Source: Chloroflexota bacterium
GTDB lineage: Bacteria; Chloroflexota; Anaerolineae; B4-G1; SLSP01
Assembly (NCBI GenBank): GCA_019873645.1
Contig: JAIOAX010000015.1
Coordinates: forward strand, 1 to 64,000
Length of the DNA stretch: 64,000 nucleotides
Direction: 5' to 3'
Shown here: in pieces, positions 17,223-26,022 of the stretch
How the letters are laid out: the number at the start of each line of letters is the position of its first letter
Numbering within the stretch: position 1 is the first letter of the stretch
Translations under genes and position numbers: made by a program
Notes under the pieces: model-generated
Told to the model about the DNA's origin: nothing
Database searches by the model: none
The model's input: only the letters and a program-made list of their open reading frames with translations

Positions 17223-18464
17223 ATGTCAGGTACCATCACCCTCAAGTTAGACGCCCTGGCGCACGGCGGCGAGGCCATCGGACGCCACGAAGGGCGCGCG
17301 ATCTTTGTGCCTTACGCTATCCCCGGCGAGCGTGTGCGGGTTGAACTCGTGGAGGAGCACGAACGCTATGCGCGCGCGCGCCTGCTCGAAGTCCTTGACC
17401 CTTCGCCCTCGCGGGTTGCGCCGGCATGCCCTTACTTCGGCCCCGAAGCCTGCGGCGGCTGTCAGTGGCAGCACATAGATTACGCGGTGCAGGCGCGCCT
17501 CAAGGGGCTGGTGGTGCTGGATCAGTTCCGCCGCGTTGGCAAATTCGACGCCCCACCGATCCTGGAACCGCTTCCCGATGCGACCGGATGGGAATACCGC
17601 AATCATGCCCTCTTCCGCACCGACACCGACGGGCGGCTGGGATTCCTTTCCGCCCATAGCCACACCGTCTATCCTGTGGATGATTGTCCGATCCTGCACC
17701 CGTTGCTGAATGACCTCTTGCACTCGCTGGACATGGTTTACCCGGAACTGGAATGGCTGGAATTGCGCGCCGGCACGGCAACCGGCGATCTGATGCTCGT
17801 GTTGCAGACGCGCGAGGAGGAACCACCGTCGCTGGAGGTGGATTTCCCGCTGTCCATCGTACAAATCCGTCACGATGACGCCATCGCGCCGCTCATCGGC
17901 CTGGATTACATCGTGGAAACCATCCACGAACGCCCATTCCGCATTTCGGCGACGAGTTTCTATCAGGTGAATTCGGCGCAGGCAGCGCAGGTGGTCGAGG
18001 TGGTGATGGAGGCGTTGGAACCACGCGGGTATCAAAAGGTGCTGGATGCCTACTGCGGGGTGGGCTTGTTCACTGCCTTCTTAAGCGCGGAGGCCGGTTA
18101 TGTGATCGGCATCGAGGCGCACCCTGCGGCGGTGGCGGATGCGCGTTACAATCTGGCGGAAGCGGATAACACCGTCATTCTCGAAGGGACGGTCGAGGCG
18201 CTCTTGCCGACGGTGGAGCACAAACTCGATGCCGCGGTAGTGGACCCGCCGCGCACCGGCCTGGAGCTGGCGGCGCTGGATGCGCTGGCGGCGCACGGCC
18301 CGGCGCGCATCGTCTACGTCTCGTGCGACCCCGCGACGCTGGCCCGCGACGCCCGCCGTCTGGTCAGGCACGGCTACACGCTGGAGTGGGTGCAACCGGT
18401 GGATATGTTCCCGCAGACGTATCACATCGAGAACGTTGCCCTGCTGACGCGCGGCGATATTTAG
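17223..18464 (+). CDS. rlmD: 23S rRNA (uracil-C5)-methyltransferase, RlmD/TrmA family
   Basis: A 413-residue RNA methyltransferase with an N-terminal TRAM domain (about 1-60). The four-cysteine iron-sulfur segment is CPYFGPEACGGCQWQH plus a later Cys. The catalytic domain has the SAM-binding DAYCGVGLFTAFLSA, VVDPPRTGL and the nucleophile motif YVSCDPATLARD. RumA/RlmD enzymes methylate U1939 of 23S rRNA, while other members modify tRNA or other uridines, so the exact target is inferred. AAGGAG precedes the ATG by 7-8 bases. The 3' end overlaps the convergent hepT gene by four bases. Confidence 0.88.
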   Translation: MSGTITLKLDALAHGGEAIGRHEGRAIFVPYAIPGERVRVELVEEHERYARARLLEVLDPSPSRVAPACPYFGPEACGGCQWQHIDYAVQARLKGLVVLDQFRRVGKFDAPPILEPLPDATGWEYRNHALFRTDTDGRLGFLSAHSHTVYPVDDCPILHPLLNDLLHSLDMVYPELEWLELRAGTATGDLMLVLQTREEEPPSLEVDFPLSIVQIRHDDAIAPLIGLDYIVETIHERPFRISATSFYQVNSAQAAQVVEVVMEALEPRGYQKVLDAYCGVGLFTAFLSAEAGYVIGIEAHPAAVADARYNLAEADNTVILEGTVEALLPTVEHKLDAAVVDPPRTGLELAALDALAAHGPARIVYVSCDPATLARDARRLVRHGYTLEWVQPVDMFPQTYHIENVALLTRGDI

Positions 18465-18874
18465 AGAAATCGTGCGAAGACCGCTCGCAAAGCAGCAATG
18501 TCATCCAGGCGGCTGTGCAGGACCTCATAAACGATATCGCGGTCAATATCCAGATATTCGTGAACCAGAATATTACGAAAGCCGATCATTTTGATCCACA
18601 GTTCCTGTTGTTCGAGGGTGATGTAGTTGTGTTTGGCTAACAGCGCGGGAATGTCGCTGTGCCAGTTGACCACCCCCAGTGATTCATCGGCAATCACGTG
18701 GCTCCCCAGGTCGGTGAGGATCTCAATGGCCAGTTGCAGAAAGCGTTCTGCGCTGCCGTAGTATTCAGGCGTGGCGATGAAGGTGTCATAAGCGTAGCTT
18801 TGTAGACCGCGAAGGATTGTCAGATATTCATCGAGCTTATTCAAACGTTTGCGGACCACTTCAGCTCTGACCAT
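18461..18874 (-). CDS. hepT: HepT-like HEPN RNase toxin (DUF86)
   Basis: A 137-residue helical HEPN protein. The active-site motif RX4HXY is complete: R100-NILV-H105-E-Y107. The start is MVRAEVVRKRL, preceded by AAGGAG at 7 bases; the 33 extra codons of the longest frame overlap mntA and lack a site. HepT proteins are RNases whose Tyr is AMPylated by the partner MntA, so the pair is a type VII toxin-antitoxin system. It overlaps mntA by 14 bases and follows it. Confidence 0.85.
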   Translation of the reverse strand: MVRAEVVRKRLNKLDEYLTILRGLQSYAYDTFIATPEYYGSAERFLQLAIEILTDLGSHVIADESLGVVNWHSDIPALLAKHNYITLEQQELWIKMIGFRNILVHEYLDIDRDIVYEVLHSRLDDIAALRAVFARFL

Positions 18875-19280
18875 GCAAGATTCTCCTTTTATAGGCCGCG
18901 CGTTGTACTGCCAGGTAAGGGAGGAAATCGAGATATTGACGCACGATCTTTGAATACAGGCTTCCTCGATCAAAACCCTCTGCCTGGTAAACCAGGCAAT
19001 TATGCCGCACGGCTTCGTACTTGAGCACGATGTCCTCCGTATCCAGAAAGATCAGATCTACATTACAAAAACCATGGCGCGCCAGGTCGGCAAGCAGCTC
19101 CAAGCGTTGCCGGCGAACCTGAGGATCACGGGGGACGATTGCCAGATCCAGGTCGCTTGTTGCCTGGGCGGCGCCTGTGGCGTAGGATCCAAACAGGTAC
19201 ACAGCCTGGATGCCCGGATATTGGGCAAATATCCGGCGCAAAATCTCAAGGCGGGGTAATCCGGTTGCTTCCGTCATCAT
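18861..19280 (-). CDS. mntA: MntA-like minimal nucleotidyltransferase antitoxin
   Basis: A 139-residue MNT-fold nucleotidyltransferase with the signature GSYATGAAQATSDLDLAI (G31, S32, D43, D45) and a third acidic position in NVDLIFLD. It should transfer AMP to the HepT Tyr and neutralise it. The gene begins ATGATG; either Met may be used, and the ribosome site AGGTGAAG is modest. It is the first gene of the two-gene unit, in the intergenic space between the RlmD-type and PhzF genes. Confidence 0.85.
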   Translation of the reverse strand: MMTEATGLPRLEILRRIFAQYPGIQAVYLFGSYATGAAQATSDLDLAIVPRDPQVRRQRLELLADLARHGFCNVDLIFLDTEDIVLKYEAVRHNCLVYQAEGFDRGSLYSKIVRQYLDFLPYLAVQRAAYKRRILHGQS

Positions 19281-19433
19281 ATCTTCACCTGGCTCTGAAA
19301 ATAGTCTGGTAGTCGTTGGTCGAATCGTCCTGCGCCCATTTTCATTATCGGGGCTATGCTGTAAGTTCGATTACACTTCTATCTGATTGTACCGCAAAAC
19401 GTGAAATCTGGCTATGGTTGCCGATTTTTCATT

Positions 19434-19461
19434 TTGCTTCACTTCTAAATCGCGTTACAAT
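19434..19461 (+). promoter_or_regulatory. Promoter of the PhzF-family gene
   Basis: TTGCTT (19434-19439), 16 bases and TACAAT (19456-19461), leaving a leader of about 30 bases with AAAGGA before the ATG at 19499. The 19281-19433 stretch also holds GAAAATAGTCTGGTAGTCG, a short repeat seen near 1555. Confidence 0.55.
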
Positions 19462-19498
19462 AGTCGGCACTTTGAAATTGTCCTATGAAAGGACCATT

Positions 19499-20374
19499 AT
19501 GCAAAATACCCATACGATCCCTCTGTATCAAGTGGATGCCTTTACCCGCATCCCTTTTCGCGGCAATCCGGCGGCGGTGTGTCTGTTGCCGCATCTCCTC
19601 GATGACGTTCTGATGCAGGCGATTGCCGCCGAGATGAACCTCTCCGAGACGGCGTTTGTGATGCCTGTGGACAATGCACCCTGGGCCGAGGCGACGACCT
19701 TTTCCCTGCGCTGGTTCACACCCAAAGTGGAAGTGCGTCTATGTGGACACGCCACGCTGGGGACGGCGGCCGTCCTCTTCGACGCCGTGGGCGTGCAGAC
19801 AGACGCCGTCACTTTCAAGACGCTCAGCGGCGACCTCATCGCCCGGCGCGCCGCCGGTTCGGACGCGGCATCCCTGCGCATCAAGCTCGATTTTCCGGCG
19901 GATACACCCGTCCCGTGCGAGCCGCCTACCGGAGCTTTGCACGCGCTCGGCGTGACTGCGGCACAGGCGGCTGTTTATGGCACCCGCGCGCGCGATTTGC
20001 TCATCCAGCTTGCCGATGCCCAACTGGTGCGCGACCTGCGCCCGGACTTCACGGCGCTGCTGACCTGCGAAGAACTTGCCACCTATCGCGGTCTGATGGT
20101 CACGGCGCCCGGCGAGCCGCCCTACGACTTCGTCTCGCGCTTCTTTGCGCCGCGTGTTGGCATCAACGAGGACCCCGTCACCGGTTCGGCGCATACCTTG
20201 CTCACGCCGTACTGGTCGGCCCGCCTGGGGAAGACGGAGATGCTGGCCTATCAGGCGTCCGCGCGGGGCGGTGAGATCGGTGTGCGTTTGCTGGGGAACG
20301 GACGTGTGGAACTGCTCGGCCACGCGGTCATCGTGTTCAAAGGAGAATTGTCAGTCGCGGTAGAATCGTTATAA
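19499..20374 (+). CDS. PhzF family isomerase/epimerase
   Basis: A 291-residue protein with two diaminopimelate-epimerase-like halves. The hallmarks are YQVDAFTRIPFRGNPAAVCLL at the start, LSETAFV with the catalytic Glu, RWFTPKVEVRLCGHATLGTA, and FFAPRVGINEDPVTGSAHTLL in the second half. PhzF itself isomerises a phenazine precursor. No other phenazine gene is present, so the substrate here is unknown; most bacterial members are annotated only by family. The long open frame begins 61 codons earlier, but that part is leader DNA containing the promoter, and the ATG at 19499 follows AAAGGA. Confidence 0.88.
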   Translation: MQNTHTIPLYQVDAFTRIPFRGNPAAVCLLPHLLDDVLMQAIAAEMNLSETAFVMPVDNAPWAEATTFSLRWFTPKVEVRLCGHATLGTAAVLFDAVGVQTDAVTFKTLSGDLIARRAAGSDAASLRIKLDFPADTPVPCEPPTGALHALGVTAAQAAVYGTRARDLLIQLADAQLVRDLRPDFTALLTCEELATYRGLMVTAPGEPPYDFVSRFFAPRVGINEDPVTGSAHTLLTPYWSARLGKTEMLAYQASARGGEIGVRLLGNGRVELLGHAVIVFKGELSVAVESL

Positions 20375-20375
20375 T
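20348..20375 (+). promoter_or_regulatory. Consensus promoter of the sortase gene, predicting a leaderless mRNA
   Basis: TTGTCA (20348-20353), 16 bases and a perfect TATAAT (20370-20375) lie inside the 3' end of the PhzF gene. The sortase ATG is at 20384, 8 bases after the -10 box, so transcription should start at or within two bases of the ATG. No Shine-Dalgarno site is present. Confidence 0.7.
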
Positions 20376-20383
20376 ACGGTTGT

Positions 20384-21169
20384 ATGAGTAAAGGGCTACG
20401 CTTCGTCAATGTGTTGATATGGGGCGGCGCGGTGTTGTTGCTGGTAGGGCTTGCCCTGAGCCTCCTGAGTCCGACGCTGTCTCTCAGTGCGTTATTCGAT
20501 GTCTTGAGCACCCCCGCTGCGGTCACGGTGGTCGTCGTGACGCCCACACCCGCAGCGAGCCTGCCCCCGTCGTCGCCTTTTGAGGGCGACGCTGCCGTCA
20601 AGGTCTCCGCCGAATTGGAGCCATTGCCGACCTACGTCGCCTATACGCCACCGGCGGCCGGCGAAGTACCGGTTACCTACACTGTGCCGGAAATCGGAGC
20701 CGTTCCGGTGCGCATCCGTATCCCGGCAATTGACCTGGAAGCGCCCATCGTGCCGATTAGCTGGAAGGAAGTGACCATTGACGGCGTAGTCCAGCCGATG
20801 TGGGATGTGCCCAACTGGCGCGCCGCCGGCTGGCACGAGACGTCGGCGAAAATCGGGGCCGCCGGCAACACGGTGTTGAACGGGCACAATACCTCGAACG
20901 GCGAAGTCTTCCGCGACCTGTACAAGCTCGACGTCGGCGCAGAGATCCTGATCGAAGCGGATGATGGGCTGACGTACACGTATACTGTCACCGAAAAGCT
21001 CATCCTGCCCGAAGCCGGACAATCCATCGAGACGCGCATGCAAAACGCTCAATATGTTCTGCCGACAGGCGATGAACGTTTGACGTTGGTCACTTGCCAT
21101 CCCTACGGCAGTCTGGCGAACCGTTTGTTGATTATCGCGCATCCGGCCGCCCCCACACAAGGAGATTGA
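20384..21169 (+). CDS. Sortase family transpeptidase
   Basis: A 261-residue protein with one N-terminal membrane segment (about residues 8-30), a Pro/Thr/Val-rich stalk to residue 105 and a sortase beta-barrel. The catalytic triad is visible as H168 (NGHN), C238 in TLVTC and R247 (SLANRLL). Sortases cleave an LPxTG-like signal and attach proteins to the surface. In Chloroflexota, which mostly lack a typical Gram-positive wall, targets are often unclear, and none is seen here. It is probably read from its own leaderless promoter and runs into DUF6391 and holA. Confidence 0.87.
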   Translation: MSKGLRFVNVLIWGGAVLLLVGLALSLLSPTLSLSALFDVLSTPAAVTVVVVTPTPAASLPPSSPFEGDAAVKVSAELEPLPTYVAYTPPAAGEVPVTYTVPEIGAVPVRIRIPAIDLEAPIVPISWKEVTIDGVVQPMWDVPNWRAAGWHETSAKIGAAGNTVLNGHNTSNGEVFRDLYKLDVGAEILIEADDGLTYTYTVTEKLILPEAGQSIETRMQNAQYVLPTGDERLTLVTCHPYGSLANRLLIIAHPAAPTQGD

Positions 21170-21170
21170 G

Positions 21171-21668
21171 ATGTTGACATCCCTGATCAGCCGCACCCGT
21201 CGTCATCACGCTTTGGAGCATGCCACGCTCAACTTGCTGAGCCGCGCCTACCCCGGCGCGCAGGCTCTCGGCGTCTCCGGTCCCCGGGGATTCACGATTT
21301 TCACATCCTTGACCGCCGAAGAAGTGGTTCCGGCGGTAATGGAGGCGTTGAAACGCCTCAAAGCCGGCGAACAGTCCCTGCGCGTGCACAAGCACTGTGG
21401 CACCAATCTGATTGTCACGGCGACGCTGACCACGTCGGCGACGGTGCTCGGCGTCGGTGGACAATCTACCTTCCGCAAACGTCTGGAGCATCTGCCGCAT
21501 CTCATCTTGCTGAATGTGATTGCGTTGCTGCTTGCGCCGCCTGTAGCTGAATGGGTCCAGGCGCACATTACCACCGACCCGAACGTGAGCGCGCTGGAGA
21601 TTGCTTCGGTGTTCACCGATCATCAGAGCGGCTGGCAGCGGATTCGCGTGCATACCCGGCAGGCATGA
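21171..21668 (+). CDS. DUF6391 family protein
   Basis: A 165-residue protein with the DUF6391-like opening RTRRHHALEHATLNLLSR, conserved RGFTIFTSLT and HKHCGTNLIVTA segments, and one hydrophobic helix (LPHLILLNVIALLLAPPVAEWV). Function unknown. The HALEHAT histidines and the later H-K-H-C could bind metal. The gene starts two bases after the sortase stop codon and ends in ATGA shared with holA, so the three look like one operon. Confidence 0.75.
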   Translation: MLTSLISRTRRHHALEHATLNLLSRAYPGAQALGVSGPRGFTIFTSLTAEEVVPAVMEALKRLKAGEQSLRVHKHCGTNLIVTATLTTSATVLGVGGQSTFRKRLEHLPHLILLNVIALLLAPPVAEWVQAHITTDPNVSALEIASVFTDHQSGWQRIRVHTRQA

Positions 21669-22627
21669 CCGCGTTGCACTTGCTCCACGGCGATAACGAA
21701 CTGCAACGCGAGGAAGCGTTGGCGCAGCTCATCCGTGAGACGGGATTGCCGCCGGACTTGCGGGCCTTCAACACCGAAGTCCTCACCGGCCCAGCGACGG
21801 CTGCCGATTTGCGGCGGGCGTGCAGCACCATTCCCTTCCTCGGCGAGGTGCGCCTGGTCATCGCCCGCGAGCTGCTCTCCCAGGCCAAAGGTACTGCGGC
21901 GAAGGAAATGGCCGCATATCTGCCCGACATTCCCCCGACGACGATGCTTATCTTCTGTGAGAGCAAGGCCGTTCCAGCGCAAAACCCCGTCCTGGCGCAG
22001 CTTAAGAAAATGAACGCGGATATTCAGGCTTTCGCCGTCCCTGCTGCCAGGGAGCTGCCCGGTTGGATCGTCAACCGTACAAAAATGCATCGCGGGCGGA
22101 TTGACCCTGAAGCCGCCAGACTGCTGGCGCAGAACATCGGCGGCAACCTGCGGCTGTTGGATCAGGAAATTCGCAAGCTGCTGCTGTACTGTGGGGAAAA
22201 CAAAACCATCACCGTTGACGATGTCCAGGTGATGGTGCCGTATATCCAGAGCGCCGACGTGATCTTTGACATGGTGGACGCCATTGGGCAGCGCGATCCC
22301 GGCAAGGCGGCGACGTATCTGCATCGCCTGCTTGAGGTGGGGGAACATCCGCTGGGGATTTTCGGCATGGTGGCGCGGCAGTTCCGGCTGTTGATTCAGG
22401 TGCGCTGGCTGGTGGATCACAACGTCGGCGAACCGGCCATTGTGGAACGATTGAAACTGCACCCCTACGTCGTCCAGAAAACCTGCGCCCAGGTAAGCCG
22501 TTTCACGCCGGAACAACTGCGCACGGCTTACCGCTTATTGACCGAGAGCGACCTCGCCATCAAAACGGGACAATTGGAAGCCGAGGCCGCCCTCGACCTC
22601 CTCATTGTACAACTGACGCGCCTGTAA
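21665..22627 (+). CDS. holA: DNA polymerase III subunit delta
   Basis: A 320-residue clamp-loader subunit. The N-terminal AAA+-like domain (LHLLHGDNELQREEALAQL, IPFLGEVRLVIARELL) has no functional Walker A, as usual for delta. Next come the LxxEIRKL-type segment (LLDQEIRKLLLYCG), VMVPYIQSADVIFDMVDAIGQRDPGKAATYLHRLLE, and the C-terminal collar. It opens the beta clamp in replication. The ATG at 21665 overlaps the previous stop as ATGA; frames extending upstream belong to DUF6391. Confidence 0.9.
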   Translation: MTALHLLHGDNELQREEALAQLIRETGLPPDLRAFNTEVLTGPATAADLRRACSTIPFLGEVRLVIARELLSQAKGTAAKEMAAYLPDIPPTTMLIFCESKAVPAQNPVLAQLKKMNADIQAFAVPAARELPGWIVNRTKMHRGRIDPEAARLLAQNIGGNLRLLDQEIRKLLLYCGENKTITVDDVQVMVPYIQSADVIFDMVDAIGQRDPGKAATYLHRLLEVGEHPLGIFGMVARQFRLLIQVRWLVDHNVGEPAIVERLKLHPYVVQKTCAQVSRFTPEQLRTAYRLLTESDLAIKTGQLEAEAALDLLIVQLTRL

Positions 22628-22645
22628 AAGAACACCACACTTGTT

Positions 22646-23059
22646 TCAATGGGAAACATCCTCGCGCGAGGCGATATAAGCAATGGCAGCCTCGGCGATA
22701 AAACCTGAGCGCGTCTTGCCGTACTGATAGGCATATTTGTCCAGCAAGCTCAATACGCGCTCCGGCAAAGCGATGTTCACACGCCGCGTTTTTCCAGATA
22801 GCCTGGTTATATCCACATTCACCAAAGCCCAGATGCCATCTGCATAATCAGGATTGCTTTGATGGTATTCAAGGGTATGCGGCGCGGGGACAGACTCGCC
22901 ATCCATCAATAAACCTTCCAGATGACATTCAATGGCCTCGACGGCTTGCTCCAGCGCTTCATCGAGGGTCTCTCCCGCGCTGAAGCAACCGGGCAAATCC
23001 GGCACGGTGACGCCATAATCGCTTTCAGGGTCCTTGTGCACCACGACCGGGTAACGCAT
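22646..23059 (-). CDS. hicB: HicB-family antitoxin
   Basis: A 137-residue antitoxin. The N-terminal HicB fold has YPVVVHKDPESDYGVTVPDLPGCFSAGETLDEAL, and the C-terminal half has a ribbon-helix-helix DNA-binding segment (RVNIALPERVLSLLDKYAYQYGKTRSGFIAEAAIAYI). The start is MRYPVVV with GAGGTGAGG close upstream; the frame extends ten codons further into hicA. It follows hicA by 5 bases, in the usual order, and probably binds the hicA promoter at 23269-23296. Confidence 0.87.
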   Translation of the reverse strand: MRYPVVVHKDPESDYGVTVPDLPGCFSAGETLDEALEQAVEAIECHLEGLLMDGESVPAPHTLEYHQSNPDYADGIWALVNVDITRLSGKTRRVNIALPERVLSLLDKYAYQYGKTRSGFIAEAAIAYIASREDVSH

Positions 23060-23064
23060 AGTCC

Positions 23065-23262
23065 TCACCTCTTCTCTTTCCACGGCCAACCGGCTTGCCT
23101 GTAGATGCTTCGCACTGTCCCTATGGGCAAGTCCCGCTTGGGATGTGGAACAGTCACACGCCCTGGCTTGTCTGGATGTTTGTACTGATAATGGCTACCT
23201 CGGACATGAACAAGTATCCATCCATCTTCTTCAAGTCTGGCGATAATTTCACGGCTGTTCAT
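23065..23262 (-). CDS. hicA: HicA-family toxin (mRNA interferase)
   Basis: A 65-residue double-stranded-RNA-binding-fold toxin. The catalytic H24 lies in VRGSHYQYKHPD, followed by GRVTVPHPKRDLPIGTVRSIYRQAGW. The ATG at 23262 is the second Met of the open frame and is supported by the consensus promoter ending 6 bases upstream. There is no Shine-Dalgarno site, so translation is predicted to be leaderless. Confidence 0.85.
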   Translation of the reverse strand: MNSREIIARLEEDGWILVHVRGSHYQYKHPDKPGRVTVPHPKRDLPIGTVRSIYRQAGWPWKEKR

Positions 23263-23268
23263 GTTTTT

Positions 23269-23296
23269 ATTATACACACCATACACACAGAGTCAA
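23269..23296 (-). promoter_or_regulatory. Consensus promoter of hicA/hicB, transcription start at the ATG
   Basis: On the - strand TTGACT (23296-23291), 16 bases and TATAAT (23274-23269). Six bases separate the -10 box from the ATG, so the expected +1 is the A of the start codon. The spacer contains the repeat TGTGTGTATGGTGTGT, a possible HicB operator. Confidence 0.75.
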
Positions 23297-23309
23297 CTTT
23301 GTGATTGTG

Positions 23310-26015
23310 TCATTTTTTGCGTTTCTTTTCCGGTTTGACTCCCACTTGCTTCTGCAATTCATACAACTTCGTGAGGGCTTCCAGTGGGGTGAGGCTATTG
23401 ACGTCAATCTGCCGTAGAGCTTCCACGACGGGCGGTTCCTGCGCAATGAGCAACGGCTGAAACAGCTCCGGCTCTGGCGTTTGTGTGCCGGGACGAAATT
23501 CGCCGCTCTCCAGCTCCGTCAGCAAGGCCTCGGCGCGATGGACAACCGGCGCGGGGATGCCCGCCAGCCGCGCGACGTGGATGCCGTAGGAGCGATCCGC
23601 GCCGCCGGGAACGACTTTGTGCAGGAAGACCACATCATGCCCCTCTTCGGTCACGGCCAGGTTGAAATTGCGCACGTGCGGCAGATGCTCCTCCATCTCG
23701 ATTAACTCGTGGTAGTGGGTGGCGAAGAGCGTCCGCGCGCGGCGCTCCGGGTGATTGTGCAGGTATTCGACGACTGCCCAGGCAATCGCCATGCCATCGT
23801 AGGTGCTCGTGCCGCGTCCCACCTCATCCAGGATGAGCAGACTCTGCGGTGTGGCATGATTGAGAATGTTCGCCGTCTCTACCATCTCTACCATAAACGT
23901 GGACTGTCCCGCCGCCAGCTCATCAGACGCCCCGATGCGCGTGAAGATGCGGTCCACAATGCCGATGTGCGCCCGCTCGGCGGGGACAAAGCTGCCGATT
24001 TGCGCCATAAGGACAATGAGGGCATTTTGTCTGAGGAAAACCGATTTTCCCGCCATATTCGGGCCGGTGACGATGTGGATGCGGCTTTGTTCGTCCATCA
24101 CCAGATCGTTGGGGATGAACGGCTCGCGTTGCGCGCGCTCGACGACGGGATGGCGTCCGCCCTCGATGGTGAGCACCGGCGCGACCTCGAATGTCGGGCG
24201 GACATAGTGATAGCGCGCTGCGACATCGGCCAGCGCCGCCGCCACGTCTAGCCGCGCCAATGCCTGCGCCGTTGCCAGCAACGCCGTCGCCCGCGCCGCG
24301 ATGCGCTCGCACACCTCACGGAAAAGGCGCGCTTCCAGTTCGGCGATGCGTTCTTCGGCGTTGAGCACCAGATTCTCGTACTCTTTCAATTCCGGCGTGA
24401 TGTAGCGCTCGGCATTGACCAGCGTTTGCTTGCGGATGTAATGATCGGGCACCAGGTTGACATTGGCCTTGGTCACTTCCAGGTAGTAACCGAAGACTTT
24501 GTTGTAGCCCACCTTCAAGTTTTTGATGCCGGTACGTGCGCGCTCCTTGTTTTCCAGTCCGGCGATCCAGTCGCGGGCATCTTTGGTCGCCAGGATGACG
24601 CCGTCCAGTTCGGCGGAGAACCCCGACCGGATGACGCCCCCCGCACTCACCTGCGCCGGTGGATCGTCCACAATTGCTTCGGCAATCAGGCTGGCAATCT
24701 CCGGCAATGCCTCTAACCCTTCCAACAATTCCCCAAACCCATTCCCCGATTCGCCGATTTGCTGATTCGCCCATTCGCTGATTCGCCCATTCGCCACTTC
24801 GCTGATTCGCCCATTCGCCGCTTCTATTCTCTCCCGCAGCTCCGGCACAACCTCCAGCGCCGCGCGGATGCCGATGAGGTCGCGGGGCGTGGCGCGTCCG
24901 GCGAGAACCCGCGTGGTCATCCGCTCCAGGTCGGGGATGCGCTTGAGGGCCTGCCGCACCTGCGCGCGCAGGATACCGTCATCCACGAAGCCCTGCACTT
25001 GATCCAGACGCGCTTCCAATTCGGGGATGTCGAGCAGCGGTTGCGCCAGGCGGGCGCGCAGCAACCGCCCCCCCATCGGCGTCAACGTAGCGTCAATGAC
25101 ACCGAGCAGGGAGCCGTGTTTTTCCCCGCGCAGTGTCTCCGTGATCTCCAGATTGCGCCACGTCGAAGCGTCTATGCCCATAAAGTGGTCGGTGGCGTAG
25201 GTGCGCAGCCCGATGATCTGCGGCAACAACCCTTGTTGCGTTTCCTGTAAGTAGGCCAGTGTCGCCCCGGCTGCGCGCACCGCCAGCGGCTTGCCCTCGC
25301 AGCCAAAACCCTGCAACGTCCGCACGCCGAAGTGTTCGAGCAAAACCTGGCGCGCCGCCGTTTCCTCAAAACGATAGGCCGCCCAGGGTGTAAAATGCAT
25401 TGGCAGCAGACCTGGCAGCATTTCTTCCGGGCGTGTCGCCGGTTGCTCGGGGTCGCGCTCTTTCCATGTGCCGGTTTTGGGGATGAGCACCTCGCGCGGT
25501 TGCAGGCGCGCCAGTTCCTGGCGTGTGGCGTTGAGGATGTCGTCGGCTTCCAACTGCGTAGTGGCAAACTCGCCTGTGGAGATTTCGGCGTAGGCGAGGC
25601 CGGCGCGTTGGCCTTCGATGACCACCGCCGCCAGATAGTTGGAGCGTTTCTCGTCGAGCATGGTCGGCTCGATGAGGGTACCGGCGGTGACGACGCGCTC
25701 GATGCGTCGTTCCATCGGCCCGCGGCCGTTGGGTTCGCCCACCTGCTCGGCGATGGCGACGCGATAGCCTTTCTCGATCAAACGGGCGATGTAGTTTTCG
25801 ACGGCATGATAAGGCACACCGGCCATCGGCACGCGCTCGCCCTTTGCCACCGGCCGTGAAGTGAGCACCAGGTCCAGCTCACGGGCCACGATTTCCGCGT
25901 CTGCGTCGAAGGTCTCGTAAAAGTCGCCCAGCCTGAAAAAAAGGATCGTATCCGGGTAACGGGCTTTCAAATCCAGGTATTGCCTGCGTATGGGGGTAGT
26001 CTCTCTCTCGTCCAT
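23310..26015 (-). CDS. mutS: DNA mismatch repair protein MutS
   Basis: A 901-residue MutS. Domain I has the mismatch-reading FFRLGDFYETF; domains II, III and the clamp follow. The C-terminal ATPase carries GPNMAGKS, the ELAAGQSTFMVEM loop, LLILDEVGRGTSTYDG and ATHYHEL. It binds mismatched DNA; a MutL partner is not in the window. Residues about 395-427 are a tandem run of ANGRISE/ANQQIGE-type units encoded by near-identical 18-24 bp repeats (DNA 24735-24830), an unusual in-frame insertion near the lever region. The start is MDERETTP at 26015, with a TATAAT 7 bases upstream and no ribosome site; the open frame extends further but is not MutS-like. Confidence 0.95.
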   Translation of the reverse strand: MDERETTPIRRQYLDLKARYPDTILFFRLGDFYETFDADAEIVARELDLVLTSRPVAKGERVPMAGVPYHAVENYIARLIEKGYRVAIAEQVGEPNGRGPMERRIERVVTAGTLIEPTMLDEKRSNYLAAVVIEGQRAGLAYAEISTGEFATTQLEADDILNATRQELARLQPREVLIPKTGTWKERDPEQPATRPEEMLPGLLPMHFTPWAAYRFEETAARQVLLEHFGVRTLQGFGCEGKPLAVRAAGATLAYLQETQQGLLPQIIGLRTYATDHFMGIDASTWRNLEITETLRGEKHGSLLGVIDATLTPMGGRLLRARLAQPLLDIPELEARLDQVQGFVDDGILRAQVRQALKRIPDLERMTTRVLAGRATPRDLIGIRAALEVVPELRERIEAANGRISEVANGRISEWANQQIGESGNGFGELLEGLEALPEIASLIAEAIVDDPPAQVSAGGVIRSGFSAELDGVILATKDARDWIAGLENKERARTGIKNLKVGYNKVFGYYLEVTKANVNLVPDHYIRKQTLVNAERYITPELKEYENLVLNAEERIAELEARLFREVCERIAARATALLATAQALARLDVAAALADVAARYHYVRPTFEVAPVLTIEGGRHPVVERAQREPFIPNDLVMDEQSRIHIVTGPNMAGKSVFLRQNALIVLMAQIGSFVPAERAHIGIVDRIFTRIGASDELAAGQSTFMVEMVETANILNHATPQSLLILDEVGRGTSTYDGMAIAWAVVEYLHNHPERRARTLFATHYHELIEMEEHLPHVRNFNLAVTEEGHDVVFLHKVVPGGADRSYGIHVARLAGIPAPVVHRAEALLTELESGEFRPGTQTPEPELFQPLLIAQEPPVVEALRQIDVNSLTPLEALTKLYELQKQVGVKPEKKRKK

Positions 26016-26022
26016 ACGCGGG

